From Microcaldota archaeon (GTDB lineage: Archaea; Micrarchaeota; Micrarchaeia; Anstonellales; Anstonellaceae): a stretch of 19,061 nt of DNA. The number at the start of each line of letters is the position of its first letter. Within the stretch, counting starts at the first letter, position 1. The notes under the pieces were generated by a model. It was not told the origin of the DNA, made no database searches, and saw only the letters and a program-made list of their open reading frames with translations. Location: NCBI GenBank assembly GCA_026396355.1, contig JAPLWY010000080.1:1-19061 (forward strand), in the 5' to 3' direction. Both the position numbers and the translations under genes were made by a program. Shown here piece by piece: positions 1-7,225 of this stretch.

Positions 1-156
1 AAGGCAACGCTTGGCAAGATGATAAAGAGGAACAGGCGCCTGCCGCTCTTCGTGATTGCGAAGACGAACCGCAAGGTCGTCCGCAACACCGAGACGCGCA
101 ACTGGCGCAACCAGAAGCTGAAGATGCGCTCCCAGAAGAGGCAGCGCACGAACTGA
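1..156 (+). CDS. rpl39e: Large ribosomal subunit protein L39e (5' end cut by window)
   Basis: Reading in frame from base 1 to a TGA at 154-156 gives 51 residues of a very basic protein. It contains the L39e signature: NRRLPLFVIAKTNRKV, then a basic Trp-containing stretch (RNWRNQKLK). L39e lines the polypeptide exit tunnel of the 50S subunit. The family is about 50 residues long, so only a few N-terminal residues should be missing. The C-terminus runs roughly ten residues past the usual end and is rich in Arg, Lys and Gln. L31e follows after 13 bases, the conserved archaeal order. The start codon and promoter lie outside the window. Confidence 0.88.
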   Translation, partial: KATLGKMIKRNRRLPLFVIAKTNRKVVRNTETRNWRNQKLKMRSQKRQRTN

Positions 157-169
157 GGGGAGTGGGACC

Positions 170-607
170 ATGGCTAATCTTGAAAGAATTTACACAATTC
201 CGCTTGGGAAAGTTTACGAATACATCCGGAACAAGCGCGGGAAAAGGGCAATCAAGAACATCCGCGAATTCGCTCTCCGCCACATGAAGGCTGAAGAAGT
301 GAAAATCTCGGAAGGCGTGAACAGCGCGATACTGCGCGACGGGATACAAAAGCCCCCGCGCAAGATAAAAGTCAGGATTGTCAAAGATGAAAACCAGACT
401 GCAAAGGTCTGGCTGCTTGGCGAAGAGGAGAAGATAAAGGAAGCAGCAGACAAGAAAAAGAAGACCGAGGACGAGCGCAAGAAAAAGGAAGAGGCTGCCC
501 GGAAGGAAAAAACCGCAAAGGCAGCTGAAAAACCGGCCGCTCCGGCTGCAAAGCCAGCAGAGAGCAAGCCAGTGCAGACTTCAAAGCCCGCACCAGCCAA
601 GAACTGA
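170..607 (+). CDS. rpl31e: Large ribosomal subunit protein L31e with long basic tail
   Basis: 145 residues. Residues 1-90 match L31e: ERIYTIPLGKVY at the start, then KRAIKNIREF, then the acceptor region KISEGVNSAILRDGIQKPPRKIKV (read as consecutive motifs). L31e sits near the exit tunnel of the large subunit. From about residue 90 to the end is a low-complexity Lys/Glu then Ala/Pro/Lys tail of about 55 residues that the core family lacks; it is probably unstructured. The ATG at 170 follows a purine-rich GAGGGGAGTGGG. The gene lies 13 bases after L39e and is followed by aIF6, so co-transcription is likely. Confidence 0.95.
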   Translation: MANLERIYTIPLGKVYEYIRNKRGKRAIKNIREFALRHMKAEEVKISEGVNSAILRDGIQKPPRKIKVRIVKDENQTAKVWLLGEEEKIKEAADKKKKTEDERKKKEEAARKEKTAKAAEKPAAPAAKPAESKPVQTSKPAPAKN

Positions 608-641
608 TGCCGGATGCGCGGCGTTGCAACAGGTATTTGCC

Positions 642-1304
642 ATGATGATAACAAAAGCCGCGAATTTTGGCAACCCTCACGTCGGTCTTTTTGCAAAGGC
701 TAATGATTCCACAGCATTTGTCGACATTTCAGCCTCGCCCAAGCTTCTTTCTGCGCTTCCAGCGCTTGGAGTTAAAATCAAGCAAACTGCTTTTGGAGGC
801 AGCGGACTTATCGGCATCTACCTTGCAATGAACAACAACGGCGCAGTAGTCCCCTCGTTTTGCAGCAAGGAGGAAATTTCAATCCTAAAAGCATCAGGAT
901 TATCGGTTGCCACTCTTCCAGGGCAATTCTGTGCAGCAGGCAACAATGTCTCTGCAAACGACTTTGGCGCAGTGGCAAATCCTGAAATGCCCCGCAGGCT
1001 GCTGCGCGAGCTTTCAGACTGCCTTGGCGTGGAAGTGGTGCCAAAGAGCATCGCCGGCTTCTCAACAGTCGGAAGCTGCCTGATAGCCACCAACAAGGGA
1101 TTCGCAGTCCACAACCGCGCGTCGGAAAAGGAAATCGCCGAGCTTTCGAAAATATTCAAAGTGGGCGGGCTCAACTGCACGCTGGACATGGGCGTGGCGT
1201 TTGTCTCGCTTGGCGCTGCCGCAAACTCAAAAGGCGCAGTGATTGGCGAAGCAACGTCCGGCTTTGAGGCAGGAAGGCTGTCCGAGGCTCTGGGATTGTT
1301 TTAA
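642..1304 (+). CDS. eif6: Translation initiation factor aIF6
   Basis: 220 residues from the ATG at 642, the usual family length. aIF6 is the anti-association factor that binds the 50S subunit and keeps the subunits apart. The N-terminus (NFGNPHVGLFAKANDS) and the repeated Gly-rich segments (for example SGLIGIYLAMNNNG and VGGLNCTLDMGVAFV) fit the five-fold pentein repeat of the family. A TTG at 624 is in frame and would add six residues, but the ATG at 642 (or 645) matches the family start and has AGGT seven bases upstream. The gene sits between L31e and an OB-fold gene, in the conserved L39e-L31e-aIF6 cluster. Confidence 0.93.
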   Translation: MMITKAANFGNPHVGLFAKANDSTAFVDISASPKLLSALPALGVKIKQTAFGGSGLIGIYLAMNNNGAVVPSFCSKEEISILKASGLSVATLPGQFCAAGNNVSANDFGAVANPEMPRRLLRELSDCLGVEVVPKSIAGFSTVGSCLIATNKGFAVHNRASEKEIAELSKIFKVGGLNCTLDMGVAFVSLGAAANSKGAVIGEATSGFEAGRLSEALGLF

Positions 1305-1329
1305 TTGAATTTATCTCATGGGTAATCTC

Positions 1330-1659
1330 ATGGAAATATCATACGAAGAATTCTCGAAAACAGAGTTGCGCGTTGCAACCATCCTTTCGGCAGAGCCGGT
1401 GGAAGGCTCGGGCAAATTGCTCAAGCTCACAATCGACTTGGGCGAAGCAGCTCCGCGCACGCTGGCCGCAGGAATAGCGAAGAATTACGAGCCAGCCCAG
1501 CTCGTCGGAAGGCAAATCATTGTGGTGGCAAACCTCGCCCCAAGGTCTCTCAAGGGAGTGTTGTCTCAGGGGATGCTCCTGGCAGCGGAATCCGCCGAGG
1601 GGGCAGTAGTCATTTTAATGCCTGACAAGCCAGTTCCAAACGGCTCTCAGGTCAAATAA
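1330..1659 (+). CDS. Free-standing tRNA-binding OB-fold protein (MetRS C-terminal domain / Trbp111 type)
   Basis: 109 residues from ATG 1330; an in-frame ATG at 1318 would add four. The whole protein is one tRNA-binding domain of the kind found at the C-terminus of methionyl-tRNA synthetase and in Trbp111. The motifs are FSKTELRVATIL, GKLLKLTIDLG, AGIAKNYEP, LVGRQIIVVANLAP and the hallmark SQGMLLAAE. No synthetase core is present, so it probably works in trans by helping a synthetase such as MetRS hold tRNA, or as a general tRNA chaperone. GGTAATC upstream of 1330 resembles the GGTGATC ribosome-binding site. The gene starts 25 bases after aIF6 and 23 bases before LX. Its presence inside a ribosomal-protein cluster is unusual. 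Confidence 0.85.
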   Translation: MEISYEEFSKTELRVATILSAEPVEGSGKLLKLTIDLGEAAPRTLAAGIAKNYEPAQLVGRQIIVVANLAPRSLKGVLSQGMLLAAESAEGAVVILMPDKPVPNGSQVK

Positions 1660-1682
1660 ATCCAATTAAACATGGTGGTATT

Positions 1683-1859
1683 ATGGCAAAGTATCTTGTA
1701 TGTGGGAGAATCGGAAGCGGAAAAACCGGCAAGCCTTTTGAAAAAACAGTCGAGGCTATCAGCGAGAAGCTCGCGCGCGAAACCGCGTATTCCCTTTTCG
1801 GCTCAAACGCAGGAATTAAAAGGTCAGCCATCAAGATAGAGTCAGTGGATAAGCTATAG
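1683..1859 (+). CDS. rplX: Large ribosomal subunit protein LX (L18ae/L20a)
   Basis: A 58-residue protein from ATG 1683 to TAG 1857-1859, preceded by GGTGGTATT as ribosome-binding site. The pattern PFEKTVEA, then EKLARETAYSLFGS, then GIKRSAIKIESV matches archaeal LX (L18ae/L20a), a small 50S protein of 55-80 residues. The neighbours, aIF6 upstream and prefoldin alpha plus FtsY downstream, are exactly those that accompany LX in many archaea. This gives strong independent support for such a short gene. The Gly-Ser-Gly-Lys-Thr near residue 11 is not a functional P-loop in a protein this small. Confidence 0.87.
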   Translation: MAKYLVCGRIGSGKTGKPFEKTVEAISEKLARETAYSLFGSNAGIKRSAIKIESVDKL

Positions 1860-1956
1860 GTTTTATCCCGTTAATGCGTGGCTGCGCCTCGGGAAATTCA
1901 TGCGTAAGCCAGGCGTGCAAATGCCCTATTTTGGGCAGGCGCTCAGGGGTGTTTAC

Positions 1957-2403
1957 GTGGCAAACGAGCAAGAATATAAGCGGATTTCAAACGAGCTTTC
2001 GCTTCAGCAGTCCAAAGGCGAGGCAATACGCGAGCAAATGCAGGCAATGCAGTCTGCAATCCTCGAGGTAGCCTCCGCAATCGAGGCAATCGAAGGGCTC
2101 AAGAAGGCAAAAGGCGACACGCTCATTCCAGTTGGCGCTGGCGTTTTCGTTTCCTGCCCAAAGCCAGACCCTGACAAAGTAGTCATTTCGGTCGGTGCCG
2201 GGCTGCTGGTGCAAAAAAAGCCAGAAGAGGCGATCAAGCTCCTAACTGAGCGCCAGAAAAGGATGTCTGAGGCAATGAGTTCTGCGCAAGGAAGCCTTGC
2301 GGAAGTTGTACAGGCAATTGAAAAACTGACTGCGCAGGCCAGTGAATTGGCGGCTGTGGAGGAGAAGCGCAATGTTCGGTCTGCTAAAGAACAAGCTGAC
2401 TAG
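1957..2403 (+). CDS. pfdA: Prefoldin alpha subunit
   Basis: 148 residues from GTG 1957. An N-terminal helix rich in Gln/Glu/Ala heptads (about residues 1-50) and a C-terminal helix (about 95-148) should form the long coiled coil. Between them are two beta hairpins, TLIPVGAGVFV and VVISVGAGLLV, that build the hexamer's beta barrel. The alpha2-beta4 hexamer captures unfolded chains and hands them to the chaperonin. The frame is open back to ATG 1900, but GTG 1957 has AGGGGTG five bases upstream and gives the family N-terminus (ANEQEYKRI). The end overlaps ftsY by 32 bases, implying translational coupling. The gap after LX (1860-1956) has only a small TGCCC/GGGCA hairpin at about 1919-1938. Confidence 0.88.
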   Translation: MANEQEYKRISNELSLQQSKGEAIREQMQAMQSAILEVASAIEAIEGLKKAKGDTLIPVGAGVFVSCPKPDPDKVVISVGAGLLVQKKPEEAIKLLTERQKRMSEAMSSAQGSLAEVVQAIEKLTAQASELAAVEEKRNVRSAKEQAD

Positions 2404-3847
2404 TTTTATCAAATCCGTTACTGGCAGGAAGGAAACGGAAAAGGAAGCGCCCCAGCAGCAGCAAGTATCGTCTGCTCTGCCCGCTCCAAAAGAAATTCAG
2501 GTTGCTCCTATTACGCTTGTTCCGGAAATAAAACAAGTGCCAGTAGAAGAACACAAGGCAAAGCCAGCGCCAGTCCAGGAACATGTTGCAAAGCCAAAAA
2601 CAGCGCCAGAACACGAGGCAAAGCAAAAGCCACACGAGATTCCAAAGGAGGAGCACCATGTTCCAGCTCAGAAAGTTCACGAGCGCGCTCACGTGCCTGT
2701 GCACGCGCCAACCCCTGAAAAGCCAGTGCTCGCAAAACCAATTGCAAAAGAAGTTCTCAAGCCAGCTCCAAAAGAGGAGTTAAAAGTTGAAAAGGAAATA
2801 AAACCAGCGCCATCTGTTCCAATTCAACACAAACCTTCCCCCTCTCCCTCGCTTTTCTCGCAAGAGCCAACCGCATCTGCGCCGGCGCAAAAGCCAGTCT
2901 CCGATAGCGAAATGTCTGGCATTGAAAAAAGGGCAATGTCCAATAAGCGCGAAACCGCCCCGAAAATAGGCCTGGGCACCGCGCTAAAGTCGATATTCTC
3001 AAGCGACATCACAATCGGCGAATCCGAAGTGTCTGACCTTCTCTCGGAGCTTGAGCTTTCCCTTCTTGAGGCTGATGTGGCATTCGATGTTTCCCTTCAG
3101 GTGACTGAAAGATTGCGCGCAAGGCTGGTGGGCATGAAAGTCCCGAAAGGCAAGGTCGAGGCGCGCATAAAAGAAACAATACGCGATGTGCTTGAGGCAA
3201 TAATGGAAAACGACTTGAAATTCTCGCTTCCTGAGCGCGCAAAATCCCTTCCCAAGCCGGTAAAAATACTCTTCGTCGGGCCAAACGGCGCAGGCAAGAC
3301 CACCACAATGGCAAAAGTTGCGCGTCTGCTTATGGATTCCGGCCTGTCTGTCATGTTTTCAGCCTCTGACACCTTCCGCGCAGCCGCAATCGAGCAGGCA
3401 GAGGTGCATGCCAGCAGGCTGGGCATCAACATTGTGAAAAGCGGCTATGGCGCAGACCCTGCCTCGGTCGCATTCGACGCAATCAACTTCGCCCGCTCGC
3501 ACAAGATAGACGTGGTACTGATAGACTCTGCAGGAAGGCAGGACACCAATGCCAACCTGCTCGACGAGCTCAAGAAAATAAACAGGATAGCGAAGCCGGA
3601 CATGAAAATATACATCGGGGAAAGCATCGGGGGCAACTCCATCATTGAGCAGATAAAGGCATTCAACGAGTCAATCGGCATAGACGGGGCAATACTGACC
3701 AAGATAGACTGCGATGCAAAGGGCGGGACCGCAATCTCGGTCTCATGCGCAACCGGGATACCTATATTGCTGCTCGGAGTGGGGCAAGGCTACCACGACT
3801 TGGTGCCTTTTGACCCGCACAAAATAGCCGGCGAGATAATGAACTAA
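2372..3847 (+). CDS. ftsY: Signal recognition particle receptor FtsY (SR alpha)
   Basis: 491 residues from ATG 2372, with GGAGGAG eight bases upstream; the start lies inside the prefoldin gene. FtsY is the membrane-associated GTPase that receives SRP-ribosome complexes at the translocon. Residues 1-19 form a short amphipathic basic segment that may touch the membrane. Residues about 20-190 are a low-complexity linker of Lys, Pro, Glu and His with irregular EHxAKP repeats. The N domain is about 195-290. The G domain follows, with P-loop GPNGAGKTT at 303-311, DTFRAAA at 333, DSAGRQ at 385 (usually DTAGR), TKID at 443 and the GVGQ closing loop. An intact GTPase is expected. The linker is longer than in most archaeal FtsY. 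Confidence 0.96.
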   Translation: MFGLLKNKLTSFIKSVTGRKETEKEAPQQQQVSSALPAPKEIQVAPITLVPEIKQVPVEEHKAKPAPVQEHVAKPKTAPEHEAKQKPHEIPKEEHHVPAQKVHERAHVPVHAPTPEKPVLAKPIAKEVLKPAPKEELKVEKEIKPAPSVPIQHKPSPSPSLFSQEPTASAPAQKPVSDSEMSGIEKRAMSNKRETAPKIGLGTALKSIFSSDITIGESEVSDLLSELELSLLEADVAFDVSLQVTERLRARLVGMKVPKGKVEARIKETIRDVLEAIMENDLKFSLPERAKSLPKPVKILFVGPNGAGKTTTMAKVARLLMDSGLSVMFSASDTFRAAAIEQAEVHASRLGINIVKSGYGADPASVAFDAINFARSHKIDVVLIDSAGRQDTNANLLDELKKINRIAKPDMKIYIGESIGGNSIIEQIKAFNESIGIDGAILTKIDCDAKGGTAISVSCATGIPILLLGVGQGYHDLVPFDPHKIAGEIMN

Positions 3848-3875
3848 TTTTAATGTTGCATTGCCAAATAGTGCA

Positions 3876-4865
3876 ATGGCGCAATTTGCAGCCGGTTTAT
3901 CTCAATTGAAAGTGCAACCGCCTACGAACAGGGCAGAATCCCCCCTACTGTCCATGCTCACATTTTTTCCAACCAAAAATCCGCTTTACGCGATGTCTGC
4001 ACTGCAACGGCAGCAATTCCTGTATGACTTGCGCACCGCGCTTTACATCCGGGCAACAGCCGAGCTTGACAAGAACCAGGCAATACTCTCCCAGCGCATA
4101 AAGCTCGCAGATGAGCAAAAGCGCGAATCACAGGAGAAAGAGGCAAAGGTATCAATTGCACCCGAGAAGCAGGAGCTTTCCGTTTCAAACATAAAAATCA
4201 CGGTGCCTGCAGTGCCTTCGCATATGCGCATAAAGGAGCGCTTGGCGCGCGAAATAAACGACTACTCGCGAGGAGACAGGGTAGCAGCTGAAAGTGTGGT
4301 GTCTGATTTCGAGTCAAGGCTCACATCTGCAAAATACGCGGTGGATGACCTGATGACACTTCTCCTCTTGGTGATTGAGGACCATTACTGGGGCGAAGCC
4401 AACTCTGATGAAGACTCGCCAGGCTCAGGGCCGGCATTCCACAACGGGCAGCGATTGCGCTTTGCAATGCCGCCGAAGCTGAAAGTAATAGCACAGCATT
4501 CAGCGTACACCAGGCTTGCCTCGGTGCGCGAGATGCTTCGGCACTATTTCAAGGTTCACCCCAAGGACTTTTCAGTTGTTCTCGCCCTTACGCTTGGCAT
4601 CACCATTGATCAGGAAAGCGACAATACCTTTTTCCAGGAAAGGCTGGCAACCGAGCTTGCACGCATCGGGAGCTTTGCGCTTGCGCAGAAAATGCTGGCT
4701 GAGCTTAAGAGGCAGAAAAAAATGGACACCCGTGCCTGCCTGCTGCAAATCGGCTACTTGTATGACAAGAAGAAAAAGAAGCTGGTGCTTGGCAAGCGCA
4801 CCTGTGGGCGGCCGGTTGAGGCAAGGGAAATAATAGGGCTGCTTCTTAGAAGCCTCAAGAGCTAA
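3876..4865 (+). CDS. Unrecognised 329-residue protein between ftsY and pheT
   Basis: I do not recognise a family. The frame opens at TTG 3861, but ATG 3876 is the likelier start. Visible parts: an N-terminal stretch with TFFPTKNPLYAMSALQRQQFLYDLRTALY, read as two helical pieces; a charged, probably helical or linker region at about 60-110 rich in Lys, Glu and Gln; a mid-section with a Leu-rich helix (DDLMTLLLLVIEDHYWG); and a C-terminal helix-rich domain ending in a lysine cluster (YDKKKKKLVLGKRTCG) and REIIGLLLRSLKS. There is no signal peptide or membrane segment. It lies 28 bases after ftsY and may be the last gene of that operon. Its stop overlaps the 3' end of pheT on the other strand by 11 bases. 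Confidence 0.7.
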   Translation: MAQFAAGLSQLKVQPPTNRAESPLLSMLTFFPTKNPLYAMSALQRQQFLYDLRTALYIRATAELDKNQAILSQRIKLADEQKRESQEKEAKVSIAPEKQELSVSNIKITVPAVPSHMRIKERLAREINDYSRGDRVAAESVVSDFESRLTSAKYAVDDLMTLLLLVIEDHYWGEANSDEDSPGSGPAFHNGQRLRFAMPPKLKVIAQHSAYTRLASVREMLRHYFKVHPKDFSVVLALTLGITIDQESDNTFFQERLATELARIGSFALAQKMLAELKRQKKMDTRACLLQIGYLYDKKKKKLVLGKRTCGRPVEAREIIGLLLRSLKS

Positions 4866-6417
4866 GCGATATTTCGCAGGCGCAGACCGGCTGTTCCAAA
4901 TTGAATGCGCACAGCACATCTGGTGAAATTTCCCCAAGATTCCCGATTTTCTGCCCGTTTACAATCACCGAGGCGCATCTGCCTGGTATGAACGGGCCGA
5001 ATTCATCCTCCTTGAACTGCGCATTCACTCCAAGGGTTTCAAACATCGATTGCACATGGCCTTTTATCTCGGAAAACGAGGCTTTCGCATGCATGCTTGC
5101 AAATGAAAGCGACTGGCGCTGCACAGAGTCTGCAACAGGCCCGATCTCATAAATTTTTATGGGAAGGCTCTCGCTTTTGCCCTCTGCCAAAATTGAGAGC
5201 AGGTTCGGGAGTATGGCGCGCCGGAACATGGTAAAGTCCTCGGTAAGCGGATTTTCTATTTCAATGCACTCGCCATCTGGCAGGTTTGTGCGCGCCTCTT
5301 TTTCATGGTTTGACAACGTCCAGCTCACTACCTCGTCAAATCCCAGTCCGACCATTACTTGATGGTGCGCAGGAACAGGGGCGATTTTTCCATACGTGAC
5401 AAAGGATGGAAGCCGAGGCTCGAAATTATTGTAGCCATACGCTATCGCAATATCCTCGATAAGGTCAACTTCATTCATGACATCGGCGCGATGACCGGGC
5501 GAGAATGCAAAATTCCCCTCTACCCTGTAACCCATTTTCAAAAGCAGGCTGCTGATTTGTTCATTGCTCAGCTCAATGCCAAGCAACCTGGCGCTTTCCT
5601 TTACTGGAAGAGGCCACCTGCGTTCCTGCAGCACTGGGTAATGCTTGCCGTTTATCATGATTTGCTCAACTGCGCCGCCCAGCATGTCAAGCGCGCCAGC
5701 CACGATGTTCACTGCCTGCAGCACTGTTTCCTGCGAAGTGCCGGTTGCGTCTATGACAATATTCTCTGTCCTGGTGGTGAGTTTGGTCAATTCCCCGTTT
5801 ATTATGGGTGGGAACGAGAGTATATTGCACGCAGCATCCTCAATCATCGGGCATTTCTCACCCACCAAGTGCGCATATCCCATGCCCTTCGCATGCCTGC
5901 GCAGTATTTCATTCGGGGTCATTTTTTCGTTTTGCTCAAGGGGCACGAATGAGACTTCCTCCAGCCCGCAGGCGAAGTAGCGGAAAGGCGGGCGCACCCT
6001 GTCTGCATCATGGATTCCGATCGCTACCTTGCGCCGTTTCCTTCCCAGCGTTTCATGCAGCTTTTCCTGCAATTGCATAAGCGAGCGAAGAGAGCTGTCA
6101 GTTATCCTTACTCCTTTCACCAGCGCGCCTCCGAAATAAGGGCGCACGTCTGCAACCGAGCCATCTACTTTCACTTCCAACCCAGACTGCCTGACAGTGC
6201 AAGGTTTTGGCTTTCCATTCCTGTAGCATAAACGCGTGCGCGCAATCCCCTCAATGCAAAGCGCATCCGGTCTGTTAGGGGTCACCTCGACATTGAGCTG
6301 CCCGTCCTCAGTCTTTTCCGAGGGGAAGCCAAGCATCGTGAGCTCTTCCATTGCCTCTTCCATCGAGCCTTCTACATACGCCTCAAGATCGGAAAAAGGG
6401 AAAATTACCTGTGCCAT
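4855..6417 (-). CDS. pheT: Phenylalanyl-tRNA synthetase beta subunit
   Basis: 520 residues, matching archaeal/eukaryal-type PheRS beta (about 550). With the alpha subunit it charges tRNA-Phe as an (alpha-beta)2 enzyme. The N-terminus (VEVTPNRPDAL at 43-53) leads into the B3/B4 editing region (about 91-245). The B5 helix-turn-helix-like domain (about 262-330) ends in the conserved ADVMNEVDLIEDIAIAYGY. A catalytic-like fold follows, with IENPLTEDFTMFRRAILPNL. The frame extends 18 codons upstream of ATG 6417, but that ATG fits the family and sits about 25 nt after a TATA-like box, so the message may be leaderless. pheS is not in the window. It is convergent with the preceding plus-strand gene. 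Confidence 0.94.
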   Translation of the reverse strand: MAQVIFPFSDLEAYVEGSMEEAMEELTMLGFPSEKTEDGQLNVEVTPNRPDALCIEGIARTRLCYRNGKPKPCTVRQSGLEVKVDGSVADVRPYFGGALVKGVRITDSSLRSLMQLQEKLHETLGRKRRKVAIGIHDADRVRPPFRYFACGLEEVSFVPLEQNEKMTPNEILRRHAKGMGYAHLVGEKCPMIEDAACNILSFPPIINGELTKLTTRTENIVIDATGTSQETVLQAVNIVAGALDMLGGAVEQIMINGKHYPVLQERRWPLPVKESARLLGIELSNEQISSLLLKMGYRVEGNFAFSPGHRADVMNEVDLIEDIAIAYGYNNFEPRLPSFVTYGKIAPVPAHHQVMVGLGFDEVVSWTLSNHEKEARTNLPDGECIEIENPLTEDFTMFRRAILPNLLSILAEGKSESLPIKIYEIGPVADSVQRQSLSFASMHAKASFSEIKGHVQSMFETLGVNAQFKEDEFGPFIPGRCASVIVNGQKIGNLGEISPDVLCAFNLEQPVCACEISLSS

Positions 6418-6436
6418 GTTTTGTTTTCTGGCACAG
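6409..6436. promoter_or_regulatory. 8-bp inverted repeat across the pheT start
   Basis: CTGTGCCA (6409-6416) and TGGCACAG (6429-6436) are perfect reverse complements separated by 12 bases. The pheT start codon is at 6415-6417, inside one arm. If transcription starts near 6418, the upstream arm is not transcribed, so this would act as a DNA operator rather than an RNA hairpin. It could be chance. Confidence 0.35.
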
Positions 6437-6438
6437 AA

Positions 6439-6447
6439 GTTAAAAAC
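6439..6447 (-). promoter_or_regulatory. TATA-like box of pheT
   Basis: On the minus strand this reads GTTTTTAAC, centred about 26 nt upstream of the pheT start codon. That spacing puts the transcript start at or next to the ATG. No ribosome-binding site is seen upstream of the ATG, which agrees with leaderless translation. Confidence 0.5.
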
Positions 6448-6498
6448 AAGAAGGATTGGAGCGGCAATCACAGGCAGCGATGCTCTATCCTGACGCCT

Positions 6499-7120
6499 TC
6501 ACAGCCTCTTGGAGAGCACATTTGGCGGAACACGGTTGAACGATGTGCTCTTAAGGACAGGGTCAATGAAAATCGCAAGCGCCTTTCCATCCAGGGAGTA
6601 CTTGTATTCAAATGCCCCTGCTCCAACTACGCGTGCGGTCATTCCATTGCCAAAAGAAAAAAAAATCATCCCCTGTCCCCACAGCCAGTTCCTTCCGGGT
6701 GGCGCCTTTTTCTGCAATAATAGTGTACATCAGGTGTGTTATGAGATGCGCGTGAAGGTCAATCGAATCCACCGGAGCAAGGCCAAACATCACTTTACCG
6801 CTGTCCATGCTCCACATCCCAACTGGAATGTCAACTGCAATGAACTTGCCAACCGGTTTGTCGCGCGTTTTCTTCAATGTCTCAATCTTCGGCTCGAAAA
6901 GAAGCCAAAGCCCGTCTGCCTTGGCAACTGCGTAACTGTCCAACTTTTCACGAGTATGACACAAGGCAAACATGCCACCATTAAGTCTTCTGCCGTTTTC
7001 ATTGACTTTTTTCAGGTACTCTGCAAGAGCAGGGTCATTTCGCACAGGCGTTTTTTCAGCTGCCATGCGCCCCGCGTAAGCTGTCACAAGCTTCTGTTTT
7101 GCCACCATTTCGCCCGCCAT
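6499..7120 (-). CDS. Unrecognised protein, split by a frameshift at an A9/T9 run
   Basis: Two overlapping minus-strand frames (7120 to 6608, and the frame ending at 6499) become one 206-residue protein if one base is removed from the nine-A run at 6657-6665. The join reads AVGTGDDFFSFGNGMTARVV. Base use and codon style run evenly through both parts. The start ATG at 7120 has AGGAGGG six bases upstream, and a TATA-like box lies near 7173, so the gene looks real and expressed. I do not recognise a family. Visible features are a basic N-terminus, a GxFIAVDIPVGMW strand-rich centre, a His-rich helix (DLHAHLITHLMY) and a C-terminus ending NRVPPNVLSKRL. There is no signal peptide or membrane helix. 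Whether the frameshift is a sequence error or a broken gene is unknown. Confidence 0.65.
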
Positions 7121-7126
7121 GCAATT

Positions 7127-7133
7127 CCCTCCT
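7127..7133 (-). promoter_or_regulatory. Strong ribosome-binding site for the 6499-7120 gene
   Basis: The minus strand reads AGGAGGG, six bases before ATG 7120. It is the most canonical Shine-Dalgarno site in the window and fixes the start of an otherwise unrecognised gene. Confidence 0.7.
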
Positions 7134-7168
7134 GATAAAACACGACAGACGACTTAGTTATGGCTAGG

Positions 7169-7177
7169 CTTTTTATG
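7169..7177 (-). promoter_or_regulatory. TATA-like box of the 6499-7120 gene
   Basis: The minus strand reads CATAAAAAG. The predicted transcript start, about 25 nt downstream (near 7148), leaves a leader of about 28 nt that contains the AGGAGGG site. Confidence 0.5.
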
Positions 7178-7225
7178 CATATCTTTGGCGTGCGCGAGAA
7201 AATAAGTTTTAATTAGCCAATACGG

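Noticed and set aside
624..641. TTG 624 as the aIF6 start
   Set aside because: The six extra residues are not family-like, and ATG 642 has AGGT at good spacing.
214..696. Minus-strand open frame of 160 codons across L31e
   Set aside because: It is a shadow of the Lys/Ala-rich L31e tail and yields low-complexity Phe/Ser/Ala residues.
1710..1736. P-loop-like GSGKTGK at the start of the LX gene
   Set aside because: The protein has only 58 residues, matches ribosomal LX throughout, and has no other nucleotide-binding motif.
1860..1956. Possible tRNA or extra small gene between LX and prefoldin alpha
   Set aside because: I could not fold an acceptor stem, T-arm and anticodon arm. The in-frame N-terminal extension of prefoldin from ATG 1900 lacks family likeness and a better GTG start with AGGGGTG exists.
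2583..2783. Repeat-rich DNA in ftsY as a possible tandem repeat or CRISPR-like array
   Set aside because: The repetition is irregular at DNA level and follows the EHxAKP protein repeats of the FtsY linker; there are no constant spacers.
5359..5952. Long plus-strand open frame of about 197 codons inside pheT
   Set aside because: It is antisense to strongly conserved PheRS beta residues, has no promoter or ribosome-binding site and no recognisable domain.
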